From assembly GCF_012971725.1 (NCBI RefSeq), contig NZ_CP048833.1:4836001-4900000 (forward strand): 64,000 nt of DNA, in the 5' to 3' direction. The position numbers and the translations under genes were made by a program. The notes beneath the pieces are model-generated. The model saw only the letters and a program-made list of their open reading frames with translations. It was not told the DNA's origin and did not search any database. Position 1 is the stretch's first letter, and every line of letters starts with the position of its first letter. Below are positions 52,966 to 60,234 of the stretch, in pieces. Origin of the DNA: Pseudomonas multiresinivorans. Lineage in GTDB: Bacteria > Pseudomonadota > Gammaproteobacteria > Pseudomonadales > Pseudomonadaceae.

Positions 52966-53337
52966 TTATGCTGCTTTCTGTGTGATTTGATCACGCATGT
53001 CGAGTACCGCCTCAACATAGCATTTACCGGCCATGAGTAGCTCTCTGACCTTAAGCCGCTGCAGCTTCATGACCAAACCAACGCCGTGCATGGTCCTGCT
53101 GGTTGCGTAGTAGAGCATCACGCACTGAGCCATCTGAGGATCTCTTCTACCCATCCTGGCGATAATTGAGTCGATCAGCATGGCGTCATCATCAGTTATA
53201 GCTGCAGAGGAACAGCTGAGCTGCTCCACGTTGTCACGCATCAGAGCATAGGAAGGCGAGACGCACCGTGGAACTCCAGCACTCTGCCATACCCAACGCC
53301 CCCATTGCGTCAGAAGCTCTTCTGCGTCGTAAGTCAT
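52966..53337 (-). CDS. phage late antitermination protein Q
   Basis: 123 residues with the antitermination Q family opening (AEELLTQWGRWVWQSAGVPRC) and a C-terminal helical part containing KLQRLKVRELLMAGKCYVEAVLD. It modifies RNA polymerase at the late promoter immediately downstream to read through the terminator. Start overlaps the stop of the phosphoesterase gene (4 bases). Confidence 0.82.
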   Translation of the reverse strand: MTYDAEELLTQWGRWVWQSAGVPRCVSPSYALMRDNVEQLSCSSAAITDDDAMLIDSIIARMGRRDPQMAQCVMLYYATSRTMHGVGLVMKLQRLKVRELLMAGKCYVEAVLDMRDQITQKAA

Positions 53338-54467
53338 GCTGCCTCTCCCTTGAGCATGTCCGGGTTCACCGTATGTCGTGCCACTTCACCATGCTCCTTG
53401 TGCAGCACGATGCATTTCATGTTCTGCCTTGAACGCCATCCGCCTGAGTGCGCATAGCTGTCACCCGGAGCGAGCGTGTTGAAGGACTCAACCACGCAGC
53501 CTGGATATTCCTTCTTGCTTTCGTGGTGGATGTGGCCGGTGTACCAGTAGCGGTGGCGGGTTTCTCCCCACTCCTGCGCGCGGTCGGTGGCCATGATTCC
53601 GGGAAGCTTGTCCGCCTTGCTCGTATGACCGTGGTGCATGCCGATCAGCGTCTTACCCCAGCGGTAATAACTGAAGACGCTGGGCGAGGTTTCCACAGTG
53701 ACGCGCGGCTCTTTGCTGTAGAGGTGGGCGAATAGACGGCTGAGCCATACAGCGCCGGTCTCATCGTGGTTGCCGATGACGTGGACGAGGTGGACGCTCT
53801 CGTGCTTCTCCAGAGCCGACTCGACAACCTGGCGCATGGCGAGGATCAGCACGTCCACCATCTTGGCGTAGCGGCTGTCGGCATCCAGGTGATGGCCAGA
53901 ACGCGGAGTGACGGCAATCATCGAGTCGTAATGGGCTGCATCCCCAAGGTTGATGATCAGCGCCTGACGGGTGGCCGGCGCCGACTCAACCAGTGCAGCC
54001 ATGGCGCCGCAGTGGACACGCTCAGCAATGTCCAGATCCCAGTCCTTGCCGCACTCCTCGCCCCAGATGTACTCACCAAAATGGGGATCACCGATTGGGT
54101 ATGCGGTCAGCAGGTGATCGACGTATTCGCCCTTTGCCTTGCGCGGAACGACTACCGGAAGTTCCTTCACCGCAGCATGGCATGAGGCCTCGAACAGCTC
54201 GCGCTGGCGATCCTCGTCGATGCTGGATTTCACCCATTGAAGGACAGGCTGGCCATCCCTGTAGAGCGTGGATGCGCCTTTGAGGTGGAAGCCATCCGGA
54301 ACCTGATGGTGAAGATCGTGCTCAGGAGACCATCCCTGACGAGCAAGCCGCGCCTTGTGTGTGAACAGCGTGCGCGGGTGCATCTCCAGCAGCTGAGCAG
54401 CCTCCTCCACCGTCCGCCCGGAGAGGGCTTCCTTCATCGCTTCATCGTCGTGCTTGCGCGCGGCCAT
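53334..54467 (-). CDS. phage metallophosphoesterase with N-terminal helix-turn-helix
   Basis: 377 residues. Residues 10-45 form an HTH (ALSGRTVEEAAQLLEMHPRTLFTHKARLARQG). The remainder is a calcineurin-like phosphoesterase with all metal motifs: GDPHFG, NLGDAAHYDS, VIGNHDETGAVW, GMHHGHT and TGHIHHES. DNA or RNA phosphodiesterase or phosphatase activity is possible. It occupies the place of lambda ninI (a protein phosphatase) before Q. Fold is certain, target is not. Confidence 0.85.
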   Translation of the reverse strand: MAARKHDDEAMKEALSGRTVEEAAQLLEMHPRTLFTHKARLARQGWSPEHDLHHQVPDGFHLKGASTLYRDGQPVLQWVKSSIDEDRQRELFEASCHAAVKELPVVVPRKAKGEYVDHLLTAYPIGDPHFGEYIWGEECGKDWDLDIAERVHCGAMAALVESAPATRQALIINLGDAAHYDSMIAVTPRSGHHLDADSRYAKMVDVLILAMRQVVESALEKHESVHLVHVIGNHDETGAVWLSRLFAHLYSKEPRVTVETSPSVFSYYRWGKTLIGMHHGHTSKADKLPGIMATDRAQEWGETRHRYWYTGHIHHESKKEYPGCVVESFNTLAPGDSYAHSGGWRSRQNMKCIVLHKEHGEVARHTVNPDMLKGEAA

Positions 54468-54643
54468 TAGGCTTGCTCCTCGGTGATTTCCTTCACTTCA
54501 AACAGTTCGCCGTAGACTGCCCGACCGTGGCCCTGCGCAGCGCGCTGATCACGGAATAGTGCGATTGGCTCGGGCTTCTTGTCGCAGAGATCAAGCAAGT
54601 CGCTACGCGGCGTCAGAGTCCAGCGGTAGTCACTGATCTGCAT
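54467..54643 (-). CDS. small phage protein (58 aa)
   Basis: Opens MQISDYRWTLTPRSDLLDLCD and ends LFEVKEITEEQA. Start and stop both overlap neighbours (TGATG and TAATG), filling the gap between the PDDEXK and phosphoesterase genes exactly, which supports it as real. No family recognised. Confidence 0.75.
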   Translation of the reverse strand: MQISDYRWTLTPRSDLLDLCDKKPEPIALFRDQRAAQGHGRAVYGELFEVKEITEEQA

Positions 54644-55026
54644 CACATCCCCTCCCTAACCAGCTGAAAGAAGTCTTCCGGTTCGATGGCTGCCCATGAT
54701 TTGCAGCGCTGCCAGGAATCGTTGAGGTCGGCCAGATCGACGTAGATGGTCCAGCCGCGGCGGTTGACCTTGAGCGCGAGGACCGGCTTAGCGTCAATGC
54801 GCGTAGCTTGCTCGAGCGTTTGCACCCACATATTGAGCAGGTCTTTGCGGCATGGGATATCTGCTCGAGCCTTGATCTCCGGCGCCCAGCCGACGAGCCC
54901 CGTCAGGTCATGCCCACCCGCCCTGCTCTGCTCAAGGTTGCGCTCTACCTTGATGCCCAGGTTGTCGAAGCACAGGCCGGCGAATTCCAACTCTGCGCGG
55001 GCGCCCTTGGCGCGGGAGTTGGTCAT
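54643..55026 (-). CDS. PDDEXK-type nuclease, putative Holliday junction resolvase
   Basis: 127 residues. N-terminal SRAKGARAELEFAGLCFDNLGI, then the catalytic Asp in GGHDLTG and Glu-x-Lys in WAPEIKARADI, the restriction-like fold of archaeal-type Hjc resolvases and phage recombination nucleases. ATG 55026 is coupled to the upstream gene; a longer frame exists. Place is that of Rus/NinG resolvases in lambdoid nin regions. Confidence 0.75.
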   Translation of the reverse strand: MTNSRAKGARAELEFAGLCFDNLGIKVERNLEQSRAGGHDLTGLVGWAPEIKARADIPCRKDLLNMWVQTLEQATRIDAKPVLALKVNRRGWTIYVDLADLNDSWQRCKSWAAIEPEDFFQLVREGM

Positions 55027-55229
55027 TGCCCGACTCGCACGAAGGATCCAACTGGGAAATCGCGGCGACCACCCATGTGCGTCCAAATGCCAACATGTGC
55101 CCCTTCCGCTAGGTTGCACCACACCTCGCCTGAGCTGTCGCGCTTGTACCAGCAAGCCATTTGCTCTCGCGCTGCGGGACGGAAAGCTTCTGCACCGGCA
55201 GGGGATTTCTTCCAGTCGATACAGTTCAT
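55023..55229 (-). CDS. small phage protein
   Basis: 68 residues, Trp/Cys containing (MACWYKRDSSGEVWCNLAEGAHVGIWTHMGGRRDFPVGSFVRVG). Possibly a small SH3-like or beta barrel. Coupled by ATGA overlaps on both sides. Function unknown. Confidence 0.7.
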   Translation of the reverse strand: MNCIDWKKSPAGAEAFRPAAREQMACWYKRDSSGEVWCNLAEGAHVGIWTHMGGRRDFPVGSFVRVGQ

Positions 55230-55441
55230 GCCGGCTCCTCCGGTTCGAACCCGATAGCGTTGAAGTCCAGGTCGATGATCACGCTAGCCAGAATCCCCTT
55301 CATCATGGATTCAGGCAGCTGGTGGTCTTTGCCGAACTTGATCGAGGCGAGGATCATCCCTTCGAACTCGGATTCGTCCCGAATAAGGGCCTCATACCGG
55401 TCGCCGCGCTTCTTCATGGGGACTACGTTGTCGTCGCTCAT
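55226..55441 (-). CDS. small phage protein
   Basis: 71 residues starting MSDDNVVPMKKRGDRYEAL; acidic, helical. ATG 55441 is chosen because it overlaps the upstream stop; the longer frame starting 147 bases earlier lies inside the preceding gene. Function unknown. Confidence 0.7.
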   Translation of the reverse strand: MSDDNVVPMKKRGDRYEALIRDESEFEGMILASIKFGKDHQLPESMMKGILASVIIDLDFNAIGFEPEEPA

Positions 55442-55671
55442 GCCTCGCCTTCCTTCCGCGCGTCGCGGAGCGTCTGGATGAACCCAAGGTTTCGCCCGCA
55501 GTTGCAGCAGATTGCATTGCAGGCGCGATCCTCCCGATATTTCTCGTGCTTGCATCGCAGCAAGCGGATGAAGAGGGGAATGTTGCAAACGAAGAGAATG
55601 ACGACGAACACAAGCCAGATCGCCAAACCAATCAGATGCTGCGCAAGCCAGAACTGAAGGTATTCGCTCAT
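55438..55671 (-). CDS. small membrane protein with CxxC pairs
   Basis: 77 residues. One long hydrophobic segment (LAQHLIGLAIWLVFVVILFVCNIPLFIRLL) then CKHEKYREDRACNAICCNCGRN, a zinc-ribbon-like cluster. Membrane-anchored zinc protein of unknown function in the nin-like cassette. Confidence 0.7.
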   Translation of the reverse strand: MSEYLQFWLAQHLIGLAIWLVFVVILFVCNIPLFIRLLRCKHEKYREDRACNAICCNCGRNLGFIQTLRDARKEGEA

Positions 55672-55907
55672 TCCTGCGTCCTCGTTTTCCGAGATGCCAT
55701 GTCTTCGAGCCAGGTGAGTTCGTGGGGCTGGATTAGCCAGGCCCATTTCAGGCAGCGGTCCATTAAATGGTCGCGATAGGCCTCGTCCATGAAGTCACCA
55801 ATCAAGAAGATCAGTTCCTCGTCAAATACCATCGTGGCCATGACCATGCCCTGTCGCAGCCTCTCAGGACGTCCCGGAACCCACTGGACTTGGCGGATGT
55901 TGCTCAT
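55668..55907 (-). CDS. small phage protein
   Basis: 79 residues, acidic/aromatic (MVFDEELIFLIGDFMDEAYRDHLMDRCLKWAWLIQPHELTWLEDM). Overlaps both neighbours by 4 bases. No family recognised. Confidence 0.68.
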   Translation of the reverse strand: MSNIRQVQWVPGRPERLRQGMVMATMVFDEELIFLIGDFMDEAYRDHLMDRCLKWAWLIQPHELTWLEDMASRKTRTQE

Positions 55908-56227
55908 GCGTGCTTCTCCTTGGCCTTCTGGCTAAACACCTGAAGCAGAATCAAAAGCGAGGCTATGCATGAAGCTGCTGCGACCACCTGATGGCCAGTG
56001 GAAACCAGTGCATAGAGTTGGTAAGCAGTGCATGGGATGCTGATCCACACGTTCTTACCCGTATCGCCCGTGACCGCCTTGTCGATACCGAGGGCTAGCA
56101 CAGCAACCCAGCACAGAACCGTCAGCGTGGACACCACATAGAACGCGAATAGATGCCATGGGCCCTGGCCGAAGAGAACTAGCGAGCTCAAAGCCACGCT
56201 AAAGATGGTCGTCATAACTGTTTTCAT
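55904..56227 (-). CDS. phage inner-membrane protein
   Basis: 107 residues with about four hydrophobic helices (IFSVALSSLVLFGQG, LFAFYVVSTLTVLCWVAVLAL, WISIPCTAYQLYALVS, VVAAASCIASLLILLQVF) and a basic C-terminal end. Unknown role. Coupled within the cassette. Confidence 0.72.
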   Translation of the reverse strand: MKTVMTTIFSVALSSLVLFGQGPWHLFAFYVVSTLTVLCWVAVLALGIDKAVTGDTGKNVWISIPCTAYQLYALVSTGHQVVAAASCIASLLILLQVFSQKAKEKHA

Positions 56228-56532
56228 ACCCCCTCCTTCGCATCGATCAGGCCCATGCGCGCGAGCTGGGCGATGGTGTCCAAAGAAGCCTTGCGCAGAA
56301 CCTCGCGGCGCTCTTCACGGGTGTACTTGGTGCCGTTATCCAACTCGTAGTGACATTCCGGGCACAGTGCTGCGCAGAGACAGTCATCCGTCTTCTGACT
56401 CATGCCTTTTCCTTCGTTGAGGTGTGCTGCTTGCACGCCGTACTTACCGCACAGCATGCAGCATTCGATCTGGTGGACAGCTGCGAGCCATTTGCGGGAG
56501 CGGTAGGGTTGGGAGCGCTGGGAGAGGATCAT
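56224..56532 (-). CDS. HNH-like/DUF1364-type zinc protein
   Basis: 102 residues: SRKWLAAVHQIECCMLCGKYGVQAAHLNEGKGMSQKTDDCLCAALCPECHYELDNG has Cys pair, AHLN His and CPECH, the treble-clef arrangement of small HNH proteins in lambdoid nin regions. May be a nuclease or only DNA-binding. ATG 56532 overlaps the upstream stop. Confidence 0.75.
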   Translation of the reverse strand: MILSQRSQPYRSRKWLAAVHQIECCMLCGKYGVQAAHLNEGKGMSQKTDDCLCAALCPECHYELDNGTKYTREERREVLRKASLDTIAQLARMGLIDAKEGV

Positions 56533-56927
56533 GCGATTTCGCTCCAATCTGCCCACTTGCCAGTACGCCTCTTGATTTCCTCACGCTTCAGGAAAAGAAG
56601 ATGGCGGCACTCTTCACAGCAGTCTTCGTCGTTACTCGGGTTCTTGATTGAGCGCGAGGTACGCAGCGACCAATTCCCACAATCGCAGCGAACAACCCAG
56701 CGGGCGGCCTTCTTAGCCGACATACCGAGGACAGTAAACCTGCCGAACTTCACGCCGCGCAGGTCAATGAACCCAGAGGTAGCCATCTCGCCCTCGGTCG
56801 GCGCCCGCACCTGCAGGGGAAGATCGATGCAGACCGCCCCGTACTTCTTGCGTGAGTCGAAGTGCTCGCCCTTCTTGATGACTTTGGCTGCGGTGCCATT
56901 TACTGGAGCCTCATGACCGACTCTCAT
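56529..56927 (-). CDS. phage zinc-ribbon protein
   Basis: 132 residues. N-terminal half basic; then SGFIDLRGVKFGRFTVLGMSAKKAARWVVRCDCGNWSLRTSRSIKNP and CCEECRHL form a zinc ribbon of the type that accompanies phage HNH/AP2 proteins (RFTVL...W.VRCDCG). DNA or RNA binding is likely. Function unknown. Confidence 0.72.
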   Translation of the reverse strand: MRVGHEAPVNGTAAKVIKKGEHFDSRKKYGAVCIDLPLQVRAPTEGEMATSGFIDLRGVKFGRFTVLGMSAKKAARWVVRCDCGNWSLRTSRSIKNPSNDEDCCEECRHLLFLKREEIKRRTGKWADWSEIA

Positions 56928-57325
56928 GCGGCCTCCCAGTAATCGCGAGTGGTAAACTTCACGCCGTGCTCGGCTGCGAAGGACTCCATGACGAGGAAGA
57001 TGTCGTTAAACCACTTCTTCGACTGCTTGCTGGTCGAGACGCCGAGGACGACGAACCCTCCGTTGATTCCGGGAACTGCGTCCTGCTGCTGAACTGCGGC
57101 GCTGAAAATGTGCTTCCACGATTCGCTGTCCAGCTTCCGGCCGTACCATTCGACCTGCTGGGAGATGTCGCGGAGCATGGCCCAGAGACGTCGGTTCTGA
57201 GCGTCACTGCGGGCAGCATCCTTCAGACTCCAGGACTTGCCTTCGCCCAGGTCGAGGCGCTGCAAGATGGCGATAGCGCGGGCACGGTCCTGCTCGGTGC
57301 GGATGGGGAACGAGGGATTAGCCAT
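56924..57325 (-). CDS. NinB-like recombination protein
   Basis: 133 residues of the lambda NinB (Orf) family: KSWSLKDAARSDAQNRRLWAMLRDISQQVEWYGRKLDSESWKHIFSAA and the C-terminal VMESFAAEHGVKFT. NinB binds ssDNA and SSB and helps load recombination proteins. ATG 57325 is the family start. Confidence 0.88.
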   Translation of the reverse strand: MANPSFPIRTEQDRARAIAILQRLDLGEGKSWSLKDAARSDAQNRRLWAMLRDISQQVEWYGRKLDSESWKHIFSAAVQQQDAVPGINGGFVVLGVSTSKQSKKWFNDIFLVMESFAAEHGVKFTTRDYWEAA

Positions 57326-57518
57326 GACGCTTCTCCTCCAGCTCCGCACAATCGATGCAGCGCGTCACACCCGGCACAGCCTCACGTCGCAGAAGCGGAA
57401 TCTCACAGTCGCAGTCCTCGCAGTGAGTAGCGCTGTTGCCGATGTACTGCACGCGGCCAAACAAGCGGTCTGCTAGCTCCTGCTCGGCGTAGTCGTTGGC
57501 AAGATCGACGATGTCCAT
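57318..57518 (-). CDS. TraR/DksA-like C4 zinc-finger protein
   Basis: 66 residues: DIVDLANDYAEQELADRLFGRVQYIGNSATHCEDCDCEIPLLRREAVPGVTRCIDCAELEEKR. The CEDC and CIDC pairs and EIP-RR-A spacing are those of TraR-type proteins, which bind the RNA polymerase secondary channel. ATG 57518 has AGGAG at 9 bases; a TTG 9 bases upstream is too close. Confidence 0.8.
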   Translation of the reverse strand: MDIVDLANDYAEQELADRLFGRVQYIGNSATHCEDCDCEIPLLRREAVPGVTRCIDCAELEEKRHG

Positions 57519-57519
57519 A

Positions 57520-57639
57520 TCAGGCAACTCCTATGACTGCAGCCAGAGCGATGCAGATGCATGCGCCGATGAGATCCCCACGCTCAAGCGAGAGGAAACC
57601 GAAGACGGCGGGGATGACGAGAAGGGAGAGGTCAGACAT
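57520..57639 (-). CDS. 39-aa membrane peptide
   Basis: MSDLSLLVIPAVFGFL, then SLERGDLIGACICIALAAVIGVA: two short hydrophobic segments. It fills the gap between the TraR-like gene and the next upstream gene with an 8-base overlap. Coding status is likely but not certain. Confidence 0.55.
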   Translation of the reverse strand: MSDLSLLVIPAVFGFLSLERGDLIGACICIALAAVIGVA

Positions 57640-57859
57640 GAGCCACTTCCATTGGGACGAGCCACGACTTGCTGCTGGATGGCGAGTACAGGGTTCCGCC
57701 ATCCTTGCGAACGAAGCGGCGGACCTCGCTGCCGAACTTCACGTGCAGCAGGCCGGGTGATGATTTGACGATCTTGGCTGGGACGAGGCCGCGCGAACCC
57801 ATATCGATGTTCACGCGGTCGCCAACGGTCAGGCTGTCGAGGAATTCGCGGCGAGTCAT
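57632..57859 (-). CDS. small phage protein, beta-barrel-like
   Basis: 75 residues: VGDRVNIDMGSRGLVPAKIVKSSPGLLHVKFGSEVRRFVRKDGGTLY reads like a KOW/SH3-like small barrel. Overlaps the DnaC-like gene by 4 bases. Unknown function. Confidence 0.72.
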   Translation of the reverse strand: MTRREFLDSLTVGDRVNIDMGSRGLVPAKIVKSSPGLLHVKFGSEVRRFVRKDGGTLYSPSSSKSWLVPMEVAHV

Positions 57860-58662
57860 TTCGATACCCTCGCGCTATCCCAGTCGAACACCAGAGCGAT
57901 ACCACCGTTCTCACGCAGGCGGTCAACACAACGCTCACCCAGCGCAGTGCCAAGCTCGTTCGGCATCAGGTTGGAGACGATGATGGTTGGCAGCAGGTCC
58001 TGGTAGCGTCCGTCGATGACATTGAACAGGGTTGCCAGTTCGAACTCGGTCGGCTTGGTAGCGCCTACCTCATCGATGATCAGCAGAGAGGGCGAGCAAA
58101 GCGCCTCAAGGGCGTCCATCTCGTTGTACTTGGAGTCCTTGTCGAAGCTGGTCTTGATCAACTGCAGAATGGTGCTGACTGTTCGGTATGCCGCGGTAAC
58201 GCTGCGGCTGTGGCAGACAACATGGCCGGCGATGGCATTGGCCAGATGGGTCTTCCCAGTCCCAGGCTTGCCTAGCAGTAGCAGGCAGCGCCCGTCCTGT
58301 GCATTGGCCTCGAAGTTCTCGGCATACTCGCGGCAGACCTTCAGGGCCTTCTTCTGGCCAGCATTCGCAGCCTCGTAGGTTTCGAAGCTGCGGCCCTGGA
58401 AGCGCGGCGGGATCAGCACACCGGCAAGTCGCTTCTCCAGCTGGGCTCGCTCTTGTTTGCGCCACATCTCGGCCTGTGCTTCGCGGTCCTTCTCGGCGCG
58501 CGCTTCAGCAGAACATTCAGGGCAGCCGCCAGGAACATCGGAACCCTTGCGGATGATCGCCGCGTACTCACCGTGCTTGTCACACTTCGCCGGGGACTTC
58601 GACACGATGCCGAAGCGGCGCTCAAGGTCGCAGACCTCAAGGTTCAGGGCGTTAGAAGCCAT
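57856..58662 (-). CDS. DnaC-like helicase loader ATPase
   Basis: 268 residues. N-terminal zinc cluster (CDKHGEYAAI, then GGCPECSAEA) and AAA+ core with Walker A LLLGKPGTGKTHLANAIAG, Walker B LLIIDEVG, sensor IIVSNL and the arginine-finger region ERCVDRLRENGG. It loads the host replicative helicase at the phage origin. ATG 58662 has GGGAGG 9 bases upstream; the ATG at 58671 would sit on that site. Confidence 0.9.
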   Translation of the reverse strand: MASNALNLEVCDLERRFGIVSKSPAKCDKHGEYAAIIRKGSDVPGGCPECSAEARAEKDREAQAEMWRKQERAQLEKRLAGVLIPPRFQGRSFETYEAANAGQKKALKVCREYAENFEANAQDGRCLLLLGKPGTGKTHLANAIAGHVVCHSRSVTAAYRTVSTILQLIKTSFDKDSKYNEMDALEALCSPSLLIIDEVGATKPTEFELATLFNVIDGRYQDLLPTIIVSNLMPNELGTALGERCVDRLRENGGIALVFDWDSARVSK

Positions 58663-59452
58663 AGGTGCCATCCTCCCGTTCGATCAGGCCTGCGGTGTAG
58701 TCACGCTTGTCGAAGCCGTGATGACGGCTAGGGAGGTGGTGGACGTTGCTGCGAACCTCATCGTTCCAGCGTTCACCGTTGAGCCAAGTGGTCGGGTGCG
58801 GGACGAACTGACCGTTTTCCTTGGTCCATGCAAGGCTTGAACACTGGCGGCGCAGCCCGGACATGATCTGGTCGAACAGGGCCGGAGTTACCTTGAGCTT
58901 TTCCCACTTCGCCTTGGCTTTGGCCTTGCAGGTCTTGTTCGGGTACTCGGTCCAGAACTGGTCGAACAGACCGTCACGCTCCCCCTCGGGGGGAAGGGGG
59001 GTATTGGAATCAGGGATCAGAGAATCAGGGATCAGAGAATCAGATGGGCTAGGCATCGCCTTGGCACTGCCTAGGTTGTGCTCTGCAACTACCTCAACCG
59101 GGCAAGGCTCTATCTCGGCAGTTTCAGACACATACTCAGGGAGTGAGCTGCCCTGCTCACGCATGTGAGGAGCTTGGTGCTTGGTGAAGTTGATCACCTG
59201 GATGATGCTCTGACCTTCGACCTGATAGCGAAGGATGAATCCTGCCTTGGCAAGACTATTCAGGGCCTCATTAGTGTCCACGTCATCGTAGGGAAGCGCT
59301 TCCGCCTTGATACGCTTCGGACGATCTTCAAGACGACCCTCACGGTCAGCCAGCATCCACAGGTAGATGAATAACAGGCGATCTACTGGGGCGAGTTCCG
59401 CAAGGTTCTCGTTTGCCATGATGCCGGGCTTGATGTTTCTAGCTCTGGCCAT
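58652..59452 (-). CDS. phage replication initiator (O-like, DnaT-like C-terminus)
   Basis: 266 residues. Winged-helix N-terminus (MANENLAELAPVDRLLFIYLWMLADREGRLEDRPKRIKAEALPYDDVDTNEALNSLAKAGFILRY pattern), a linker with the tandem SLIPDSLIPDS, and a C-terminal domain FWTEYPNKTCKAKAKAKWEKL...HPTTWLNGERW typical of phage replication proteins. Origin repeats would be expected inside or near the gene; none are obvious by eye. Confidence 0.85.
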   Translation of the reverse strand: MARARNIKPGIMANENLAELAPVDRLLFIYLWMLADREGRLEDRPKRIKAEALPYDDVDTNEALNSLAKAGFILRYQVEGQSIIQVINFTKHQAPHMREQGSSLPEYVSETAEIEPCPVEVVAEHNLGSAKAMPSPSDSLIPDSLIPDSNTPLPPEGERDGLFDQFWTEYPNKTCKAKAKAKWEKLKVTPALFDQIMSGLRRQCSSLAWTKENGQFVPHPTTWLNGERWNDEVRSNVHHLPSRHHGFDKRDYTAGLIEREDGTYGF

Positions 59453-59481
59453 TAGTATTTCCTCGTCTGTTACAGCAATAA

Positions 59482-59506
59482 GCCGGGCCGCAATCCCGGC
59501 TTTTTT
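59482..59506 (+). terminator. plus-strand terminator in the early intergenic gap
   Basis: GCCGGG-CCGCAAT-CCCGGC followed by TTTTTT on the plus strand. It opposes the early minus-strand operon and could stop antisense transcripts. In the minus direction the same hairpin is followed by TTATTG, a weak tR1-like possibility. Confidence 0.6.
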
Positions 59507-59526
59507 GTGTCTTGCTTCTGGACTTT

Positions 59527-59724
59527 TCAGTCCCTCTTGCCGCCCTTCTTAGGGCGCCCTAGCGGCGTCACTACACTTCTCGTTCGTGGCCGCGTTCTTG
59601 ATTCCACTTCTCTATCCAGCAGCTCGGCGGCAACCTGCTCCAGGGTTTGTCCCCGTCGTCTTGCTTCCCGCTCAAGCTGCTCGATCTGCGCTTCACTGAA
59701 GAGCGCTCTGAGTTCGGCAGCCAT
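59527..59724 (-). CDS. small basic ribbon-helix-helix-like protein
   Basis: 65 residues: MAAELRALFSEAQIEQLEREARRRGQTLEQVAAELLDREVE then a very basic tail (GRPKKGGKRD). The first half resembles antitoxin-type RHH folds. GAGGG precedes the ATG. Occupies the cII-like slot between cro and the replication genes. Confidence 0.65.
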   Translation of the reverse strand: MAAELRALFSEAQIEQLEREARRRGQTLEQVAAELLDREVESRTRPRTRSVVTPLGRPKKGGKRD

Positions 59725-59742
59725 AAGCCCTCGCTAGGGCCT

Positions 59743-59931
59743 TCAGGCCACGTTGGTTTCGCCGTTATCCTCGGTTGCAAGTTGATCCAGCTGTGCTTGG
59801 ACGAACTCACGGACCAGAACCGCCTTCTGCGTGCGGTGGAAGCGAGCAAGCGCCTCAATTACGTCGTAGGTGGCTTCGTCAACGCGGAGCTTGATCTCGC
59901 GGTCACGAAGGTGTTTGGGGTCTGCATACAT
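59743..59931 (-). CDS. ribbon-helix-helix DNA-binding protein
   Basis: 62 residues: REIKLRVDEATYDVIEALARFHRTQKAVLVREFVQAQLDQL is an Arc/CopG RHH fold with the beta strand KLRVDE. Likely early regulator. Lies directly after cro. Confidence 0.78.
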   Translation of the reverse strand: MYADPKHLRDREIKLRVDEATYDVIEALARFHRTQKAVLVREFVQAQLDQLATEDNGETNVA

Positions 59932-59943
59932 GCGGGATTTCTC

Positions 59944-60141
59944 CTATGCGGCGAGTTTTTTAGGTACGTCTTCGTTCAAGGCCTGCAGCTTTCCGCTGGA
60001 TGCCTTTTCGAGAACGCACTGGGCTTGATACGAGAAGCCACCTGCGGACCTCAGCTGCGAGACGCGGCTGATGCTGACGCCAAGGGCGTCGCCGATGGCC
60101 CGGCAGGAGCCGAAGTGATCTAGTGCTTGGTCAAAGGTCAT
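59944..60141 (-). CDS. cro: Cro-like repressor (P22 Cro type)
   Basis: 65 residues: MTFDQALDHFGSCRAIGDALGVSISRVSQLRSAGGFSYQAQCVLEKA is a compact Cro HTH of the P22 type (DHFG.. AxA.ALG.S...VSQ). ATG 60141 has GGAGG at 8 bases; an in-frame ATG 15 bases upstream lies on that site. First gene of the minus early operon, divergent from cI. Confidence 0.85.
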   Translation of the reverse strand: MTFDQALDHFGSCRAIGDALGVSISRVSQLRSAGGFSYQAQCVLEKASSGKLQALNEDVPKKLAA

Positions 60142-60168
60142 TGATGTGGCCTCCATTTCTACGGAGCC

Positions 60169-60197
60169 AGTTTAGAAAAATAAACGGACACATGCAA
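60169..60197 (-). promoter_or_regulatory. cro promoter (PR) with embedded operator
   Basis: Minus strand TTGCAT, 17 bases, TAAACT. The -10 is part of an operator GTTTAT-TTTT-CTAAAC (60170-60185), so CI or Cro binding blocks it. Start site would be about 60162, giving cro a 20-base leader. Confidence 0.75.
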
Positions 60198-60214
60198 GTT
60201 ATCTAAACCACCGG

Positions 60215-60234
60215 ATGTTTAGACTCCTAAACAT
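60215..60234. promoter_or_regulatory. perfect CI/Cro operator over the cI start
   Basis: ATGTTTAG-ACTC-CTAAACAT is a perfect 8+4+8 palindrome. Its right arm ends in the first two bases of the cI ATG, suggesting translational/transcriptional autoregulation of cI. A weak half-site CTAAAC lies at 60203. Confidence 0.8.
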
